Shown in pieces: positions 34,593-45,844 of a stretch of 64,000 nucleotides of DNA; positions within the stretch are counted from its first letter, which is position 1, and each line of letters begins with the position of its first letter. The stretch spans positions 248,001 through 312,000 of the forward strand of contig JABTUF010000006.1 in NCBI GenBank assembly GCA_015075645.1. Reading direction: 5' to 3'. Both the position numbers and the translations under genes were made by a program. The notes beneath the pieces are model-generated. The model was given only the letters and a program-made list of their open reading frames with translations, made no database searches and had not been told where the DNA came from. The DNA is from Burkholderiales bacterium. Its GTDB lineage: Bacteria; Pseudomonadota; Gammaproteobacteria; Burkholderiales; Casimicrobiaceae.

Positions 34593-35013
34593 CACCGAGC
34601 CGGAAGCGCAGCGCGAACACGTTGCCCTCCGGCAGCCGGACGTAGCTCGCGTCGACGACGAGGCGGCCGACGAGCCAGGCTCCGAGGCCGCCGACCGAGC
34701 GTTCCTCGACGCTCGCGTGGAGGTCGGCGGGGGCCCGCCCGAGCGCGGGGCGCGGATCGAACGGCGGAGCGGCGTCCTCGAAGCTCACGAGCACGTCGCC
34801 CCCGTCGGCGCGAAGTCCGAGCCGCACCCAGCCGGCCTCCCCGCGGTAGCCGTGGCGCACCACGTTCGAGAACACCTCCTCGACGATGAGCGTCAGGCGC
34901 ATGCCGTCGCCGGCCTCGACCCGGTGACGCCGGCAGAACGCCTCCACGAACGCGGCGGTCGCCGGCAACTCGTCCAGCGCCGCCGCGAAGGTCGCTTCCG
35001 TGGGCGTGGTCAT
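34576..35013 (-). CDS. RsbW-like anti-sigma factor / serine kinase (HATPase_c_2)
   Basis: 145 residues forming a single GHKL ATPase domain: N-box RLTLIVEEVFSNVVRHGY, a DAAPPFDP G1-like segment and GGLGAWLVGRLV as G2. RsbW/SpoIIAB-type kinases bind a sigma factor or other effector and phosphorylate a STAS-domain antagonist. A STAS protein and a SpoIIE-type phosphatase are encoded 1-5 kb away, so these three likely form one partner-switching circuit. The 3' end overlaps the convergent thiolase by 17 bp. Confidence 0.85.
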   Translation of the reverse strand: MTTPTEATFAAALDELPATAAFVEAFCRRHRVEAGDGMRLTLIVEEVFSNVVRHGYRGEAGWVRLGLRADGGDVLVSFEDAAPPFDPRPALGRAPADLHASVEERSVGGLGAWLVGRLVVDASYVRLPEGNVFALRFRLGVTSAR

Positions 35014-35105
35014 CGGTCGACCCGCCGGCCGGAATTGCAGCCGGACCGGCGGCGGCGGACAATCCCGCCCACGGCGCCCCGCGCCCTCCGCTCGGAGAAG
35101 CCACG

Positions 35106-35567
35106 ATGACTCCCGCTTCCGCCACCCGGCCCCCCTTCGCCCGCCTCGCGCTCGCCGCGGCGCTCGCCTGCGCGACGACGTTCGCGTTCGCCGCCGAGGT
35201 CGGCCAGGTCAAGACCTCGAAGGGCGAGGTCACGATCGAGCGCGCCGGGGCCAGGGTGCCGGCGCCGGTCGGCACGAAGCTCGAGGCCTCCGACGTCCTC
35301 GCCACCGGCGCGGACGGCGCGGTCGGCGTCACGATGAGCGACGGCTCGCTGCTCTCGATCGGCCCCAACAGCGTGCTGTCGCTCGACCTGTTCCAGTTCG
35401 ATCCGACGACCCACGCGGGCAAGTTCGACTCGACGCTGTCGAAGGGCACGCTGTCGGTCGTCTCCGGCAAGATCGCGAAGCAGTCGCCGGAGGCCATGAA
35501 GGTCCGCACGCCGGCGTCGGTGCTGGGCGTGCGCGGCACCGAGTTCGTGGTGTTCGTCGACGGCTGA
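35106..35567 (+). CDS. FecR-domain periplasmic protein
   Basis: 153 residues. A signal peptide (cleavage near residue 29, FAFAAEVG) leads into a FecR domain: VGQVKTSKGEVTIERAG, VTMSDGSLLSIGPNSVLSL, and the terminal VRTPASVLGVRGTEFVVFVDG typical of the family. Short FecR-only proteins occur widely beside CHASE2-domain and OmpA-type genes, as here, and are thought to be envelope signalling partners. It is followed by the OmpA lipoprotein gene in the same direction and diverges from the RsbW-like gene. Confidence 0.85.
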   Translation: MTPASATRPPFARLALAAALACATTFAFAAEVGQVKTSKGEVTIERAGARVPAPVGTKLEASDVLATGADGAVGVTMSDGSLLSIGPNSVLSLDLFQFDPTTHAGKFDSTLSKGTLSVVSGKIAKQSPEAMKVRTPASVLGVRGTEFVVFVDG

Positions 35568-35625
35568 CGTGCTCGCGACGGAGGAAGGTCTGCCCGTGGC
35601 GGCCTGCCTCCCCCCCGGAAGGCCG

Positions 35626-36210
35626 ATGCGCCTCATGGCGATCGCAGTGTCCGCCGCGGCGCTCCTCGCCGCGTGCGCCCCGACGACGAAGGTCGTGCTG
35701 CTGCCGGAATCCGACGGCCGCAAGACCGCGGTGAGCGTCACCGACCAGCGCGGCGAGGTCGTGCTCGACCATCCGTACGCCGCCGCGAGCCGCAACGCGC
35801 TCGAGACGCGCACGTACGACGCGACGCCCGACGAGGTGAGCCGCGACTTCGGCCGGGCGCTCGCGGCCCAGCCGCGGCGCGAGATGTCGTTCACGCTGCA
35901 CTTCGCCGAAGGCAAGGACGAACTGTCGGCCGAAGCGCAGGTGCAGATCGACGCGGTGCTCGCCGAGGTCGCGAAGCGGCCGGTGGCCGATGTGCTCGTC
36001 GTCGGCCACACCGACAGCGTCGGCACCACCGCGGTGAACGACGCGCTGGCGAAACAGCGCGCCGAGACCGTGCGCGCCGAACTCGTCCGCCGCGGGCTCG
36101 CGCCGACGAACGTGCAGGCTTCCGGCCGCGGCAGTCGCGAACCGCTGGTGCCGACGCCGCCGGGCGGCGCCGAGCCGCGCAACCGGCGCGTCGAGATCGT
36201 CGTCCGCTGA
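35626..36210 (+). CDS. OmpA-family lipoprotein
   Basis: 194 residues from ATG 35626, chosen because GGAAGG lies just upstream and the resulting N-terminus is a lipoprotein signal with lipobox LLAAC. The C-terminal OmpA/MotB-like domain (about 90-194) carries HFAEGKDELSAEAQVQIDAV, VVGHTDSVGTTAVNDALAKQRA and a NRRVEIVV end, expected to bind peptidoglycan. A GTG at 35569 could extend the frame but would mask the signal peptide. It pairs with the FecR gene and is convergent with the CHASE2-phosphatase gene, only 4 bp away. Confidence 0.88.
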   Translation: MRLMAIAVSAAALLAACAPTTKVVLLPESDGRKTAVSVTDQRGEVVLDHPYAAASRNALETRTYDATPDEVSRDFGRALAAQPRREMSFTLHFAEGKDELSAEAQVQIDAVLAEVAKRPVADVLVVGHTDSVGTTAVNDALAKQRAETVRAELVRRGLAPTNVQASGRGSREPLVPTPPGGAEPRNRRVEIVVR

Positions 36211-36214
36211 ACCG

Positions 36215-38344
36215 TCATCGCGCTCCGCGCCATCGCAGGGCGAGGATCGTGCAGTCATCGGCGGGCTCGGCGCCCGCGGCGAACGACCGGACATCGTCCC
36301 GGATCGCGGCCACCGCCGCATGCGCGTCGAGCGGCGCCTTCCGCAGGTGGTCGAGCAATGCCTCGAGCCGCTCGCGGCCGTACATCGCGCCCGACGGGTC
36401 GCGCATGTCGGTGACGCCGTCGGTGACCATCACGACCATCTCGCCCCGATCGAGGAACGTGTGCTCGCCCGCGTACTCGTGGCCGTCGACCGCGCACAGC
36501 GGCGGTCCGTCGCCGCCGCGAAGCCGCCGGAGGCCCGACGCGGCCGCGATGCAATACGGGTCGTCGTGGCCCGCGTTGCAGTAGACGAGATCGCCGCTGT
36601 CGAGGTCGAGGATGCCCGCGAACGCGGTCACGAAGAGCGACTCGCTGTTGTCGCGCGAGATCTCGCGGTTCACCGCCGTCATCCACGCGCCGAGGTCGTC
36701 GTCGGGGTGGCGCACCGCGGCGCTCTTCGCGAGCGCCTTGCTGACCGCCATGAAGATCGACGCGGACAGCCCCTTGCCCGACACGTCGCCGACGAGGAAG
36801 AAGAGCCGCCGGCCGTCGAGCCGGAAGAAATCGTAGAGGTCGCCGCCCACTTCGCGCGCCGGGACCATCGCCGCGGCGAGGTCGAGCCGCGGATCGTCGC
36901 GGAACGCGTCCTCGCGCGGCAGCATCGCGACCTGGATGCGTTGCGCCGCCTCCATCTCGCCGGCCATGCGCGCCGACGCCTCGCGCTCTTCCTGCATCTG
37001 GCGCCGCAGCGCGCGCCGCTCGCGCGAGGCCTCGCCCAGCGTCAGCGCGAGGAGCGTCGCGAACAGCGCGAACAACGCGAAGGCCGGCGAGGCCGCGTCG
37101 AACTGGAGATGAGCGGCCGCGAACGCCGCGAGCGCCGCTCCTGCCGGGACGATCATGGCGGCGAGCGCGAAGGCCACGGTCGCGGGCGTGCGCCACGACG
37201 GCGCCGCGCGGATCAGCACGAGGCCCAGCACCGCGAAGAGCGCCACTTCGAGCGCGCGCGCCCACGGCGGCCGGATCACCGCGCTGCCCTCGACCAGGTT
37301 CTCGATCAGTTGCGCGTGGATCTCGACCCCCGGCATGCGCTCGCCGAGCGTCGTGTCCTGGTAGTCGACGCCCGCGACGCCGGTCACGCCGACGAGGACG
37401 ATCTTGCGGGCGAGCTGTTCGGGGTCCACCCGGGCCTTGAGCACGTCGATCGCCGAGACGAAGCGGCGCAGGTCGCGCGGCGAATAGTGGATCCTGATCG
37501 CGCCGTCCTCCTCGGTGCGCGCGACGAACTTCCCGGCTTGCAGGGCGCGCACCCCTCCGTCCCGCGTCTGCAGGCGCAGCAGCGGCGCGCCGACCGACAC
37601 GCGCACGAGTTCGAGCGCGAACGACGGCACCAGCGTGCCCTCGACGCTCGCGACCATCGGCAGGCGCCGCACGATGCTCGACTCGGTCTCGACCGACAGC
37701 AGCCCATGTCCGGCCGCGGCCTTCTCGAGTACCGGCAGGTTCGACAGCACGCCGGCGTAGTGCGGAATCCGGCCCTGCAACGCCGCGGCGCCGCGCGCGT
37801 CCCCCGCGACCAGGATCGGCGTGGCGTACAACACCATGCCGGTGGGCTCCGGCGTGCCGGCCATGCCGAGCACGACCTTGCCGGACGCGAGAGCGCGCGC
37901 GAGTTCCTCGTCGTGCGACGGCAGCGAGGCGAGCGATTGCGCGAGGTCGGCGTCGTGGGTCGGCAGGTTGTCGAGCCAGTGCTCGGGAGAACTGCGGTCC
38001 GGCTCCGACATCAGGATGTCGAGGCCGATCGCCTGCGGTGCGCCCTTGCGGATCTCGCGCACGAGCTGCGCGAGCACCGTGCGCGGCCACGGCCACTGGC
38101 CCAGCGCCGCGAGGCTCTTCTGGTCGACTTCGACGATCGTGACCGGCAGTTGCGTGACCTTGCGCGGCAGCAGGCGCTGGGTCGCGTCGAACCACTGCTG
38201 CTGCTGGCGCACGACGAACGGCGGCTCCAGCCACAGGAGCACGGAGAGCGCCGCGAGCGCCGCGACGCCGATCCAGCGTATCCGCCCCACCGTCGCGAGG
38301 GCCGCGGCGACACGGCCGGGGGCCGGCTCGGCCCCGTCGATCAC
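36215..38344 (-). CDS. CHASE2-sensor SpoIIE/PP2C-type phosphatase
   Basis: 709 residues. TM1 (about 22-41), an extracytoplasmic CHASE2 domain (about 45-360, VTIVEVDQKSLAALGQWPWPRT and GVTGVAGVDYQDTTLGERMPGVEIHA), three TM helices (about 370-440), a coiled coil, then a PP2C/SpoIIE domain with VPAREVGGDLYDFF, GDVSGKGLSASIFMA and TDGVTDMRD metal-site Asp residues. It should dephosphorylate a STAS antagonist in response to an envelope signal. GTG start in a GTGA overlap with the metallo-beta-lactamase-fold gene. It is the output sensor of the partner-switching module. Confidence 0.92.
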   Translation of the reverse strand: MIDGAEPAPGRVAAALATVGRIRWIGVAALAALSVLLWLEPPFVVRQQQQWFDATQRLLPRKVTQLPVTIVEVDQKSLAALGQWPWPRTVLAQLVREIRKGAPQAIGLDILMSEPDRSSPEHWLDNLPTHDADLAQSLASLPSHDEELARALASGKVVLGMAGTPEPTGMVLYATPILVAGDARGAAALQGRIPHYAGVLSNLPVLEKAAAGHGLLSVETESSIVRRLPMVASVEGTLVPSFALELVRVSVGAPLLRLQTRDGGVRALQAGKFVARTEEDGAIRIHYSPRDLRRFVSAIDVLKARVDPEQLARKIVLVGVTGVAGVDYQDTTLGERMPGVEIHAQLIENLVEGSAVIRPPWARALEVALFAVLGLVLIRAAPSWRTPATVAFALAAMIVPAGAALAAFAAAHLQFDAASPAFALFALFATLLALTLGEASRERRALRRQMQEEREASARMAGEMEAAQRIQVAMLPREDAFRDDPRLDLAAAMVPAREVGGDLYDFFRLDGRRLFFLVGDVSGKGLSASIFMAVSKALAKSAAVRHPDDDLGAWMTAVNREISRDNSESLFVTAFAGILDLDSGDLVYCNAGHDDPYCIAAASGLRRLRGGDGPPLCAVDGHEYAGEHTFLDRGEMVVMVTDGVTDMRDPSGAMYGRERLEALLDHLRKAPLDAHAAVAAIRDDVRSFAAGAEPADDCTILALRWRGAR

Positions 38345-39294
38345 AGGCGGATTTCCATCCCGTCGTACGCGGCGGTCACCGTCATCGGCGCGCCGGTCCG
38401 GCAGATTTCCTCGTAGCGGCGGGTGTCGGCGAGCACGCGCGCGATCGACGCGTCGTCGAAGGCGGGCTCGTGGTGGAACATGCACAGGTGCTTCACGCCC
38501 GCCGCGTGACACAGCTCGACGCCGGCGATGTTGCTCGAATGGCCCCAGTCGGCCTTGACCGAAATCGCGTCGGCGAGCGAATACATCGCGTCGAAGACCA
38601 CCACGTCGGCGCCGCGGAAGAACTCGACGAACGCGTCGGTCTCGCGCCGGTTGCCGAGGTCGTGCTCCGAGTCGGTCGAGTAGATGACCGATCTGCCGCC
38701 CGACTCGAAGCGGAAGCCGAACGAATCGCCCGAGTGGCGCTGCAGCTTGAGCAGCACCCGCATGCCCGCGACGTCGTGCCAGCGGCCGGGCTCGAGGTGC
38801 ACGAACGAGATGTCGGCACGGAAGGTGTCGAAGTCGACCGGGAAGCTCGGCTGCTCCTGCTGGCGGCGCAGCGCCGCCTCGAGGTGCGGATGGCCGCCGT
38901 AGATCACCACGCGGTTGCCCGGGATGTAGGCCGGCGTGAAGAACGGCAGGCCCATGATGTGGTCCCAGTGCACGTGCGAGAGGAACACATGGTAGGTGCG
39001 CGGGCCGCCGTCGCGCGCGAGCGCCGCCTGTCCGAACGGCCGCACGCCGGTGCCGAGGTCGCAGATCGCGTAGTCGGGGCCGCCGGTCACGATCTCGACG
39101 CACGAGGTGTGCCCGCCGAAGGTGGCGCCCTCCGCGAACGGGAGCGCTTCGACGTGCGACTCGATCTCCGCGTCGCTCGCGAAGCGGCGGCCGTTCGCCC
39201 CGCGCAGCGCCGCCACCAGCTTGCGCCGCACCTCGTCCACGGTGAGCGCCACCGGGATCGAGCCGCGGGTTCCCCAGAAGCGGATCGCCTTCAC
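38341..39294 (-). CDS. Metallo-beta-lactamase-fold hydrolase
   Basis: 317 residues. The metal motif HVHWDH is followed by GLPFFTPAY, with further metal ligands in YSTDSEHD and the C-terminal FHHEPAFDD. The N-terminus KAIRFWGTRGSIPVA resembles PhnP/cyclic-phosphodiesterase-like members (cf. RNase Z group). GTG start in a GTGA overlap with the STAS gene and a GTGA overlap with the phosphatase gene, so all three are translationally coupled. Family members hydrolyse phosphodiesters; a cyclic nucleotide substrate linked to the signalling module is an inference. Confidence 0.87.
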   Translation of the reverse strand: MKAIRFWGTRGSIPVALTVDEVRRKLVAALRGANGRRFASDAEIESHVEALPFAEGATFGGHTSCVEIVTGGPDYAICDLGTGVRPFGQAALARDGGPRTYHVFLSHVHWDHIMGLPFFTPAYIPGNRVVIYGGHPHLEAALRRQQEQPSFPVDFDTFRADISFVHLEPGRWHDVAGMRVLLKLQRHSGDSFGFRFESGGRSVIYSTDSEHDLGNRRETDAFVEFFRGADVVVFDAMYSLADAISVKADWGHSSNIAGVELCHAAGVKHLCMFHHEPAFDDASIARVLADTRRYEEICRTGAPMTVTAAYDGMEIRL

Positions 39295-39680
39295 CGACCC
39301 TCCGCTTCCCGCGCGCGATCGTAGGCGGCGAGGGCCTCCGGCGAGATCTCCGCGATCGCCTCGCGCACGTCGTGGCGCACCTCGACGACGTGGTGGAAGC
39401 GGCTGATCTCGAAGATCTCGGCGACCACGCTCTGCAGCGCCGTGACCGCCACGGTCGCCCGGCGCGCGCGCAACGCCTTGGCCGCGACCATCAGCACGCG
39501 CAGGCCGACGCTGCTGATGTAGTCGACCTTCGAGAAATCGATCACGAGCCCGCGCACGCCCGAATCGGCGACGAGCGCGGAGGCGATCGCGGACTCGAGT
39601 TCCTGCGCGCCGGCGAAGTCGATCCGGCCGTCGGCCGTGGCGACGACGACGTCCGCGTACCTGTGGGTCGGGCATGCCAT
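39291..39680 (-). CDS. STAS-domain anti-anti-sigma factor
   Basis: 129 residues comprising one STAS domain. The phosphorylation site sits in VDYISSVGLRVLM (Ser56/Ser57), preceded by the typical VIDFSKV strand. In partner switching the unphosphorylated STAS protein captures the RsbW-like kinase and frees its target; the SpoIIE phosphatase reverses phosphorylation. It is first of three overlapping genes (STAS, metallo-hydrolase, CHASE2 phosphatase). The C-terminal 20 residues are charged and helical. Confidence 0.9.
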   Translation of the reverse strand: MACPTHRYADVVVATADGRIDFAGAQELESAIASALVADSGVRGLVIDFSKVDYISSVGLRVLMVAAKALRARRATVAVTALQSVVAEIFEISRFHHVVEVRHDVREAIAEISPEALAAYDRAREAEGR

Positions 39681-39853
39681 GTCGAATCCGGGCTCCCTCG
39701 TCTGGATCTCGTGCCGCCGCCCGCCGATTATAGGAGACGGCCATGGCGGAAACGCGCCCGCGCGGCGGACGCGAGCAACCCCCGCCGTTCACCCTCCCCG
39801 CATCCGCGGGAGCAAGTCAAGGGAATATTCGCCTCGGGGCCTTCGTGGTCGCG

Positions 39854-42517
<2,664 letters not shown>

Positions 42518-42530
42518 GGGAATGCCGATG

Positions 42531-42790
42531 CGGGTCGGCCTTCAGGCCGACATCCGGCGACGGGCGGCAGCTCGCCGGAGACTCCGAAAGGCGTCGGGCT
42601 GAAGCCCGACCCACGAGAACCGCGGGCGGCTTGGGCGACTCGTGAGTTCGGCTTCAGCCGAACGCCCTTCGCCAACCCCGTCGGGCTGAAGCCCGACCCA
42701 CGAGAACCGCGGGCGGCTTGGGCGACTCGTGAGTTCGGCTTCAGCCGAACGCCCTTCGCCAACCCCGTCGGGCCGAAGCCCGACCCACGG
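42531..42790. repeat. REP-like cluster with two perfect 87-bp tandem copies between the metH halves
   Basis: Unit 42593-42679 is repeated exactly at 42680-42766, and a third begins at 42767 before diverging. Each unit carries two palindromes: GTCGGGCTGAAGCCCGAC and GTTCGGCTTCAGCCGAAC. A further variant, GTCGGCCTTCAGGCCGAC, precedes them at about 42535-42552. The stem changes are compensatory. The 278-bp gap holds no gene; apparent frames through it are repeat-encoded. Transcripts crossing it would form several hairpins. Confidence 0.92.
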
Positions 42791-42795
42791 AGGAG

Positions 42796-43842
42796 TCACG
42801 CCGCGGCGCGCAGCGGCGTGCGCGGAATCCGGCGCGGCGCGACCCCTTCGACCGCCTCCGCGATCGCGCGAACGTGCGCGGGCGTGGTGCCGCAGCACCC
42901 GCCGACCAGGTTGACGAATCCGGCGCGCGCGAACTCGCCGACGAGCCGCGCGGTCTGCTCCGGCGTCTCGTCGTAGCCGGTCTCCGACATCGGATTCGGC
43001 AGGCCGGCGTTCGGATAGCAGGACACGTAAGTGTCGGCGACGCGCGCGAGTTCCTCCAGATAGGGCCGCATCAGCGCGGCGCCCAGCGCGCAGTTGAGGC
43101 CGACCATGAGCGGATTCGCGTGACGCACCGAATTCCAGAACGCCTCGGGCGTCTGCCCGGAGAGCGTCCGCCCGGAGGCGTCGGTGATCGTGCCCGACAC
43201 GACGAGCGGCAGGCTCGTGCCCAGGTCGTCGAACAGCGTCGCGATGCCGAAGAGCGCAGCCTTCGCGTTCAGCGTGTCGAACACGGTCTCGACCAGCAGG
43301 AGGTCGGCGCCGCCCTCGACGAGCCCTGCCGCGGCGTCCCGGTACGCAACGGCGAGTTCGTCGAAGCCGACGTTGCGCGCGGCCGGGTCGTTGACGTCCG
43401 GCGAAATCGACGCCGTGCGGTTGGTCGGCCCGAGCGCGCCGGCGACGAAGCGGGGCCGCGACGGCGTCCTCCCGGTCCAGGCGTCCGCGCTCGAGCGCGC
43501 GATCTTCGCGGCCGCGCAGTTCAGTTCGCGCGCGCGCGACGCGAGCCCGTAGTCGCCCTGCGCGATCGAGGTCGCCGAGAACGTGTTGGTCTCGACGATG
43601 TCGGCGCCGGCCTCGAGGTAGGCGTCGTGGATCTCGCGCACGATGCCCGGCCGGGTGAGCACGAGGAGGTCGTTGTCGCCCCTGAGGTCGTGCGCGTGCC
43701 CGGCGAGCCCGCAGGCGTGCGGGCCGCGGAAATCCTCCTCGGAGAGCCGGCGCCGCTGGATCTCGGTGCCCATGGCGCCGTCGAGGACCAGGATGCGCCG
43801 CTCGAGGAGCGCGACGAGTTCGTTCGTTCGGTTCGGTTGCAT
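42796..43842 (-). CDS. Homocysteine S-methyltransferase domain (split MetH, N-terminal part)
   Basis: 348 residues. [16 protein letters not shown] opens the barrel; Zn ligands are in GLNCALGA and [32 protein letters not shown] is typical of MetH rather than MmuM. It activates homocysteine as a zinc thiolate and presumably docks with the separate pterin/cobalamin protein encoded next. An AT-rich patch (TTATAACGATAG, about 43909-43920) and ATTCTA at 43871-43876 lie in the divergent region with the rhodanese gene and may be promoter elements. No B12 or SAH riboswitch was recognised. Confidence 0.93.
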   Translation of the reverse strand: MQPNRTNELVALLERRILVLDGAMGTEIQRRRLSEEDFRGPHACGLAGHAHDLRGDNDLLVLTRPGIVREIHDAYLEAGADIVETNTFSATSIAQGDYGLASRARELNCAAAKIARSSADAWTGRTPSRPRFVAGALGPTNRTASISPDVNDPAARNVGFDELAVAYRDAAAGLVEGGADLLLVETVFDTLNAKAALFGIATLFDDLGTSLPLVVSGTITDASGRTLSGQTPEAFWNSVRHANPLMVGLNCALGAALMRPYLEELARVADTYVSCYPNAGLPNPMSETGYDETPEQTARLVGEFARAGFVNLVGGCCGTTPAHVRAIAEAVEGVAPRRIPRTPLRAAA

Positions 43843-43983
43843 CGCGCGCGGAAGTTGCGTCGGGCTCCCGATTCTAGCAGCGCGGTCGCGCCGGCCCCTC
43901 GCGCGCGGTTATAACGATAGAGGCCGGCGGCATGTGGAAGCACGTGCTAGTGTCGCCTCCCCGCCCTCCGAGCGCGAGCGACC

Positions 43984-44370
43984 ATGAAGCACCTGACCCC
44001 GAAGGAAGCGAGCGAGTTCCTGCACCAGCATCCGCAGGCGGTGTTCGTCGACTGCCGCAGCGAGATGGAATACCTGTTCGTCGGCCACCCGGTCGGCGCG
44101 CGTCACGTCGCCTGGAACGACGGCCCCGACTGGGAGGTCAACCCGCACTTCGTCGGACAGGTGAAGAAGATCGCGAGCATGAACCGGCCGATCGTGCTGA
44201 TCTGCCGCAGCGGCCACCGCTCGGTCGACGCCGGCCACGCGCTCGAGGAAGCCGGATTCCGGGAGGTCTACAACGTCCTCGAGGGCTTCGAGGGCCCGCT
44301 CGACGACGACCACCACCGCGGCACGCTCTCGGGCTGGCGCAAGGAGGGCCTTCCCTGGGAACAGCTATGA
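43984..44370 (+). CDS. Rhodanese-domain sulfurtransferase
   Basis: 128 residues, a single rhodanese domain. The active-site loop ICRSGHRS holds Cys74, and the CRSEMEYLFVGHPVGARHV segment is the usual CH2A-like region. Such proteins carry persulfide sulfur to acceptors, or have signalling roles. It is divergent from the homocysteine methyltransferase gene; a link to sulfur metabolism is possible but not demonstrated. No TM or signal peptide. Confidence 0.92.
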   Translation: MKHLTPKEASEFLHQHPQAVFVDCRSEMEYLFVGHPVGARHVAWNDGPDWEVNPHFVGQVKKIASMNRPIVLICRSGHRSVDAGHALEEAGFREVYNVLEGFEGPLDDDHHRGTLSGWRKEGLPWEQL

Positions 44371-44427
44371 CGCAGTCCACGGGTCCCACCCAGGACCACC
44401 GCTCCCCGGGGTGAAGGGGGCTCGGCG

Positions 44428-45540
44428 TCACGGTCCGTTCGTCGGCTTCCCGCGCAGCGTCTCGGACGGCAGTTCGCCGAACATCTGCTTGTACTCGGTC
44501 ACGAAGTGGCCGAGGTGCCAGAACCCCCATCGCGCCGCGGTGTCCTGCACCGAACCGGCCAGCGGCCTGCCCGCCCGCAGTTCGCGCCGCACGCCGTTCA
44601 AGCGCAGCGCGCGGAGGAACCGCACCGGCTTGATGCCCAGCACTTCCTGGAAGCTGTACTGCAGCGTGCGGCGACTCACGCGAAGTTCCCGGCACAGGTC
44701 CGCGACGGTGATGGGCTCGGCGATGTGCGAGCGCATGTGGGCCTTGGCGCCGTCGACGACGTGCTGGCGCCGTTCGCGCGCCTCCACCGGCCGCACCGGA
44801 GCGTCGTCGGCGACCGCGGCGACGACCGCCCCCAGGAGCGACTGTTCGAGGACGCGCTGGGCCTGCCGGTAGCGGAACGCCGCCGGATTCACCTCCGCCG
44901 ACTGCAGCACCGAGGAAAGCAGGCGTTCGAACTCGTCGATGCGCGGCCGGCCCGGCCGGAGCACGCCGTTGCCCGCGAAGGCCGGCGCGAGATCGCGGTG
45001 CTCGACTTCCTGCGCGTGCGTCTCCAGCGAGGACTCCCCGACGACCAGCGCGACGATGTCGAAACCGCGCGGCGCGTAGAAGTCGAGTTCGTCGGCCGAC
45101 CCGAGCGTGATGAGCGCGTCGGCATCGACGGCCGCGCCGCGAAACCGCGACGCGCCGGCGAGGTGCATCGGCACGCCGATCGCGCGCGATCCCCGTTGCG
45201 GCGCGCCCGCTTCGTGGATCGCCTGGTTGGTCGTCTCGCGGAAGAGTTGCACGCCCGGGAAGCGCACCTCGCGCAGGCCCCCGACGAAGCGGCCGGGCGA
45301 GAGCTGTTCGTAGACCTGGTCCCAGCCGCGCAGGTTGGCGGCCTGCTCCTCCACGTCCGAACTGATCGCGTGCGTGATCGACCAGGGCGCGAGTTCGGCA
45401 TCGTCGAGCGCGCCCACCGGCGCGCCGTCCGCGTGCAGTCGTTCACGAGCGACCATCAGCGGCACGTCCTGTCGCGCATCCAGGGTTTCTCCGAGTCGAG
45501 GCGCCGTCGAAGGAGCGACGGATGCGGACGAACGCCGCAT
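44428..45540 (-). CDS. AraC-family transcriptional regulator, EutR-like
   Basis: 370 residues. The C-terminal 110 residues hold two AraC helix-turn-helix motifs (ITVADLCRELRVSRRTLQYSF and a GFWHLGHFVTEYKQMFG motif). The N-terminal two-thirds match the EutR-like sensing region (ANLRGWDQVYEQLSPGRFVGGL). The start is uncertain: ATG at 45456 is an alternative that drops 28 residues. It diverges from a 17-kb plus-strand gene run containing the quinohemoprotein amine dehydrogenase system; QhpR, the regulator of that system in Paracoccus, is also AraC-type, so this is a reasonable candidate controller. Confidence 0.88.
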   Translation of the reverse strand: MRRSSASVAPSTAPRLGETLDARQDVPLMVARERLHADGAPVGALDDAELAPWSITHAISSDVEEQAANLRGWDQVYEQLSPGRFVGGLREVRFPGVQLFRETTNQAIHEAGAPQRGSRAIGVPMHLAGASRFRGAAVDADALITLGSADELDFYAPRGFDIVALVVGESSLETHAQEVEHRDLAPAFAGNGVLRPGRPRIDEFERLLSSVLQSAEVNPAAFRYRQAQRVLEQSLLGAVVAAVADDAPVRPVEARERRQHVVDGAKAHMRSHIAEPITVADLCRELRVSRRTLQYSFQEVLGIKPVRFLRALRLNGVRRELRAGRPLAGSVQDTAARWGFWHLGHFVTEYKQMFGELPSETLRGKPTNGP

Positions 45541-45844
45541 CGCTCCGCACCACGCAGGCGACGGTCGCGCGAAGCGATTCGCCGATCATTGATGTACCTC
45601 AAGGGAGCGGTCGCGCGTTTGCCGATTTGGGATAACGGGCGCGCGCGCGCGTCGAGAACAATCGCGGAACGCGGCGCCTTCCGGCTGCCGCGTGCGCAGC
45701 AACCGACGGATCGCTTTCACGGGCTCGTCGATGCTGCGCCGCAACAGCGCATCCGGAGGAGCGATGGCCCTCGGGGCCGTCGCCCGCATCGCGACCGACG
45801 GCGCACGCGTCGACCGGTCGCAACGACGAGCGAGGGGATTGCGG
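45541..45844. other. Divergent regulatory region between AraC gene and DUF1329 gene
   Basis: 304 bp containing the promoters of both directions. It has the least GC-rich stretch of the area around 45590-45640 (TTGATGTACCTCAAG, TTTGCCGATTTGGGATAACG), followed by a GC dinucleotide tract. AraC-type half-sites could lie there but no direct repeat stands out. GAGGGG near 45831 is the SD for the DUF1329 gene. Confidence 0.5.

Noticed and set aside
43843..43983. Possible SAH or B12 riboswitch before the split metH genes
   Set aside because: The region is only 141 bp and shared with a divergent gene; none of the conserved riboswitch cores was recognised by eye.
45541..45844. Sigma-54 promoter for the DUF1329/QHNDH run
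   Set aside because: No GG-N10-GC element with the right flanks was found on the plus strand.
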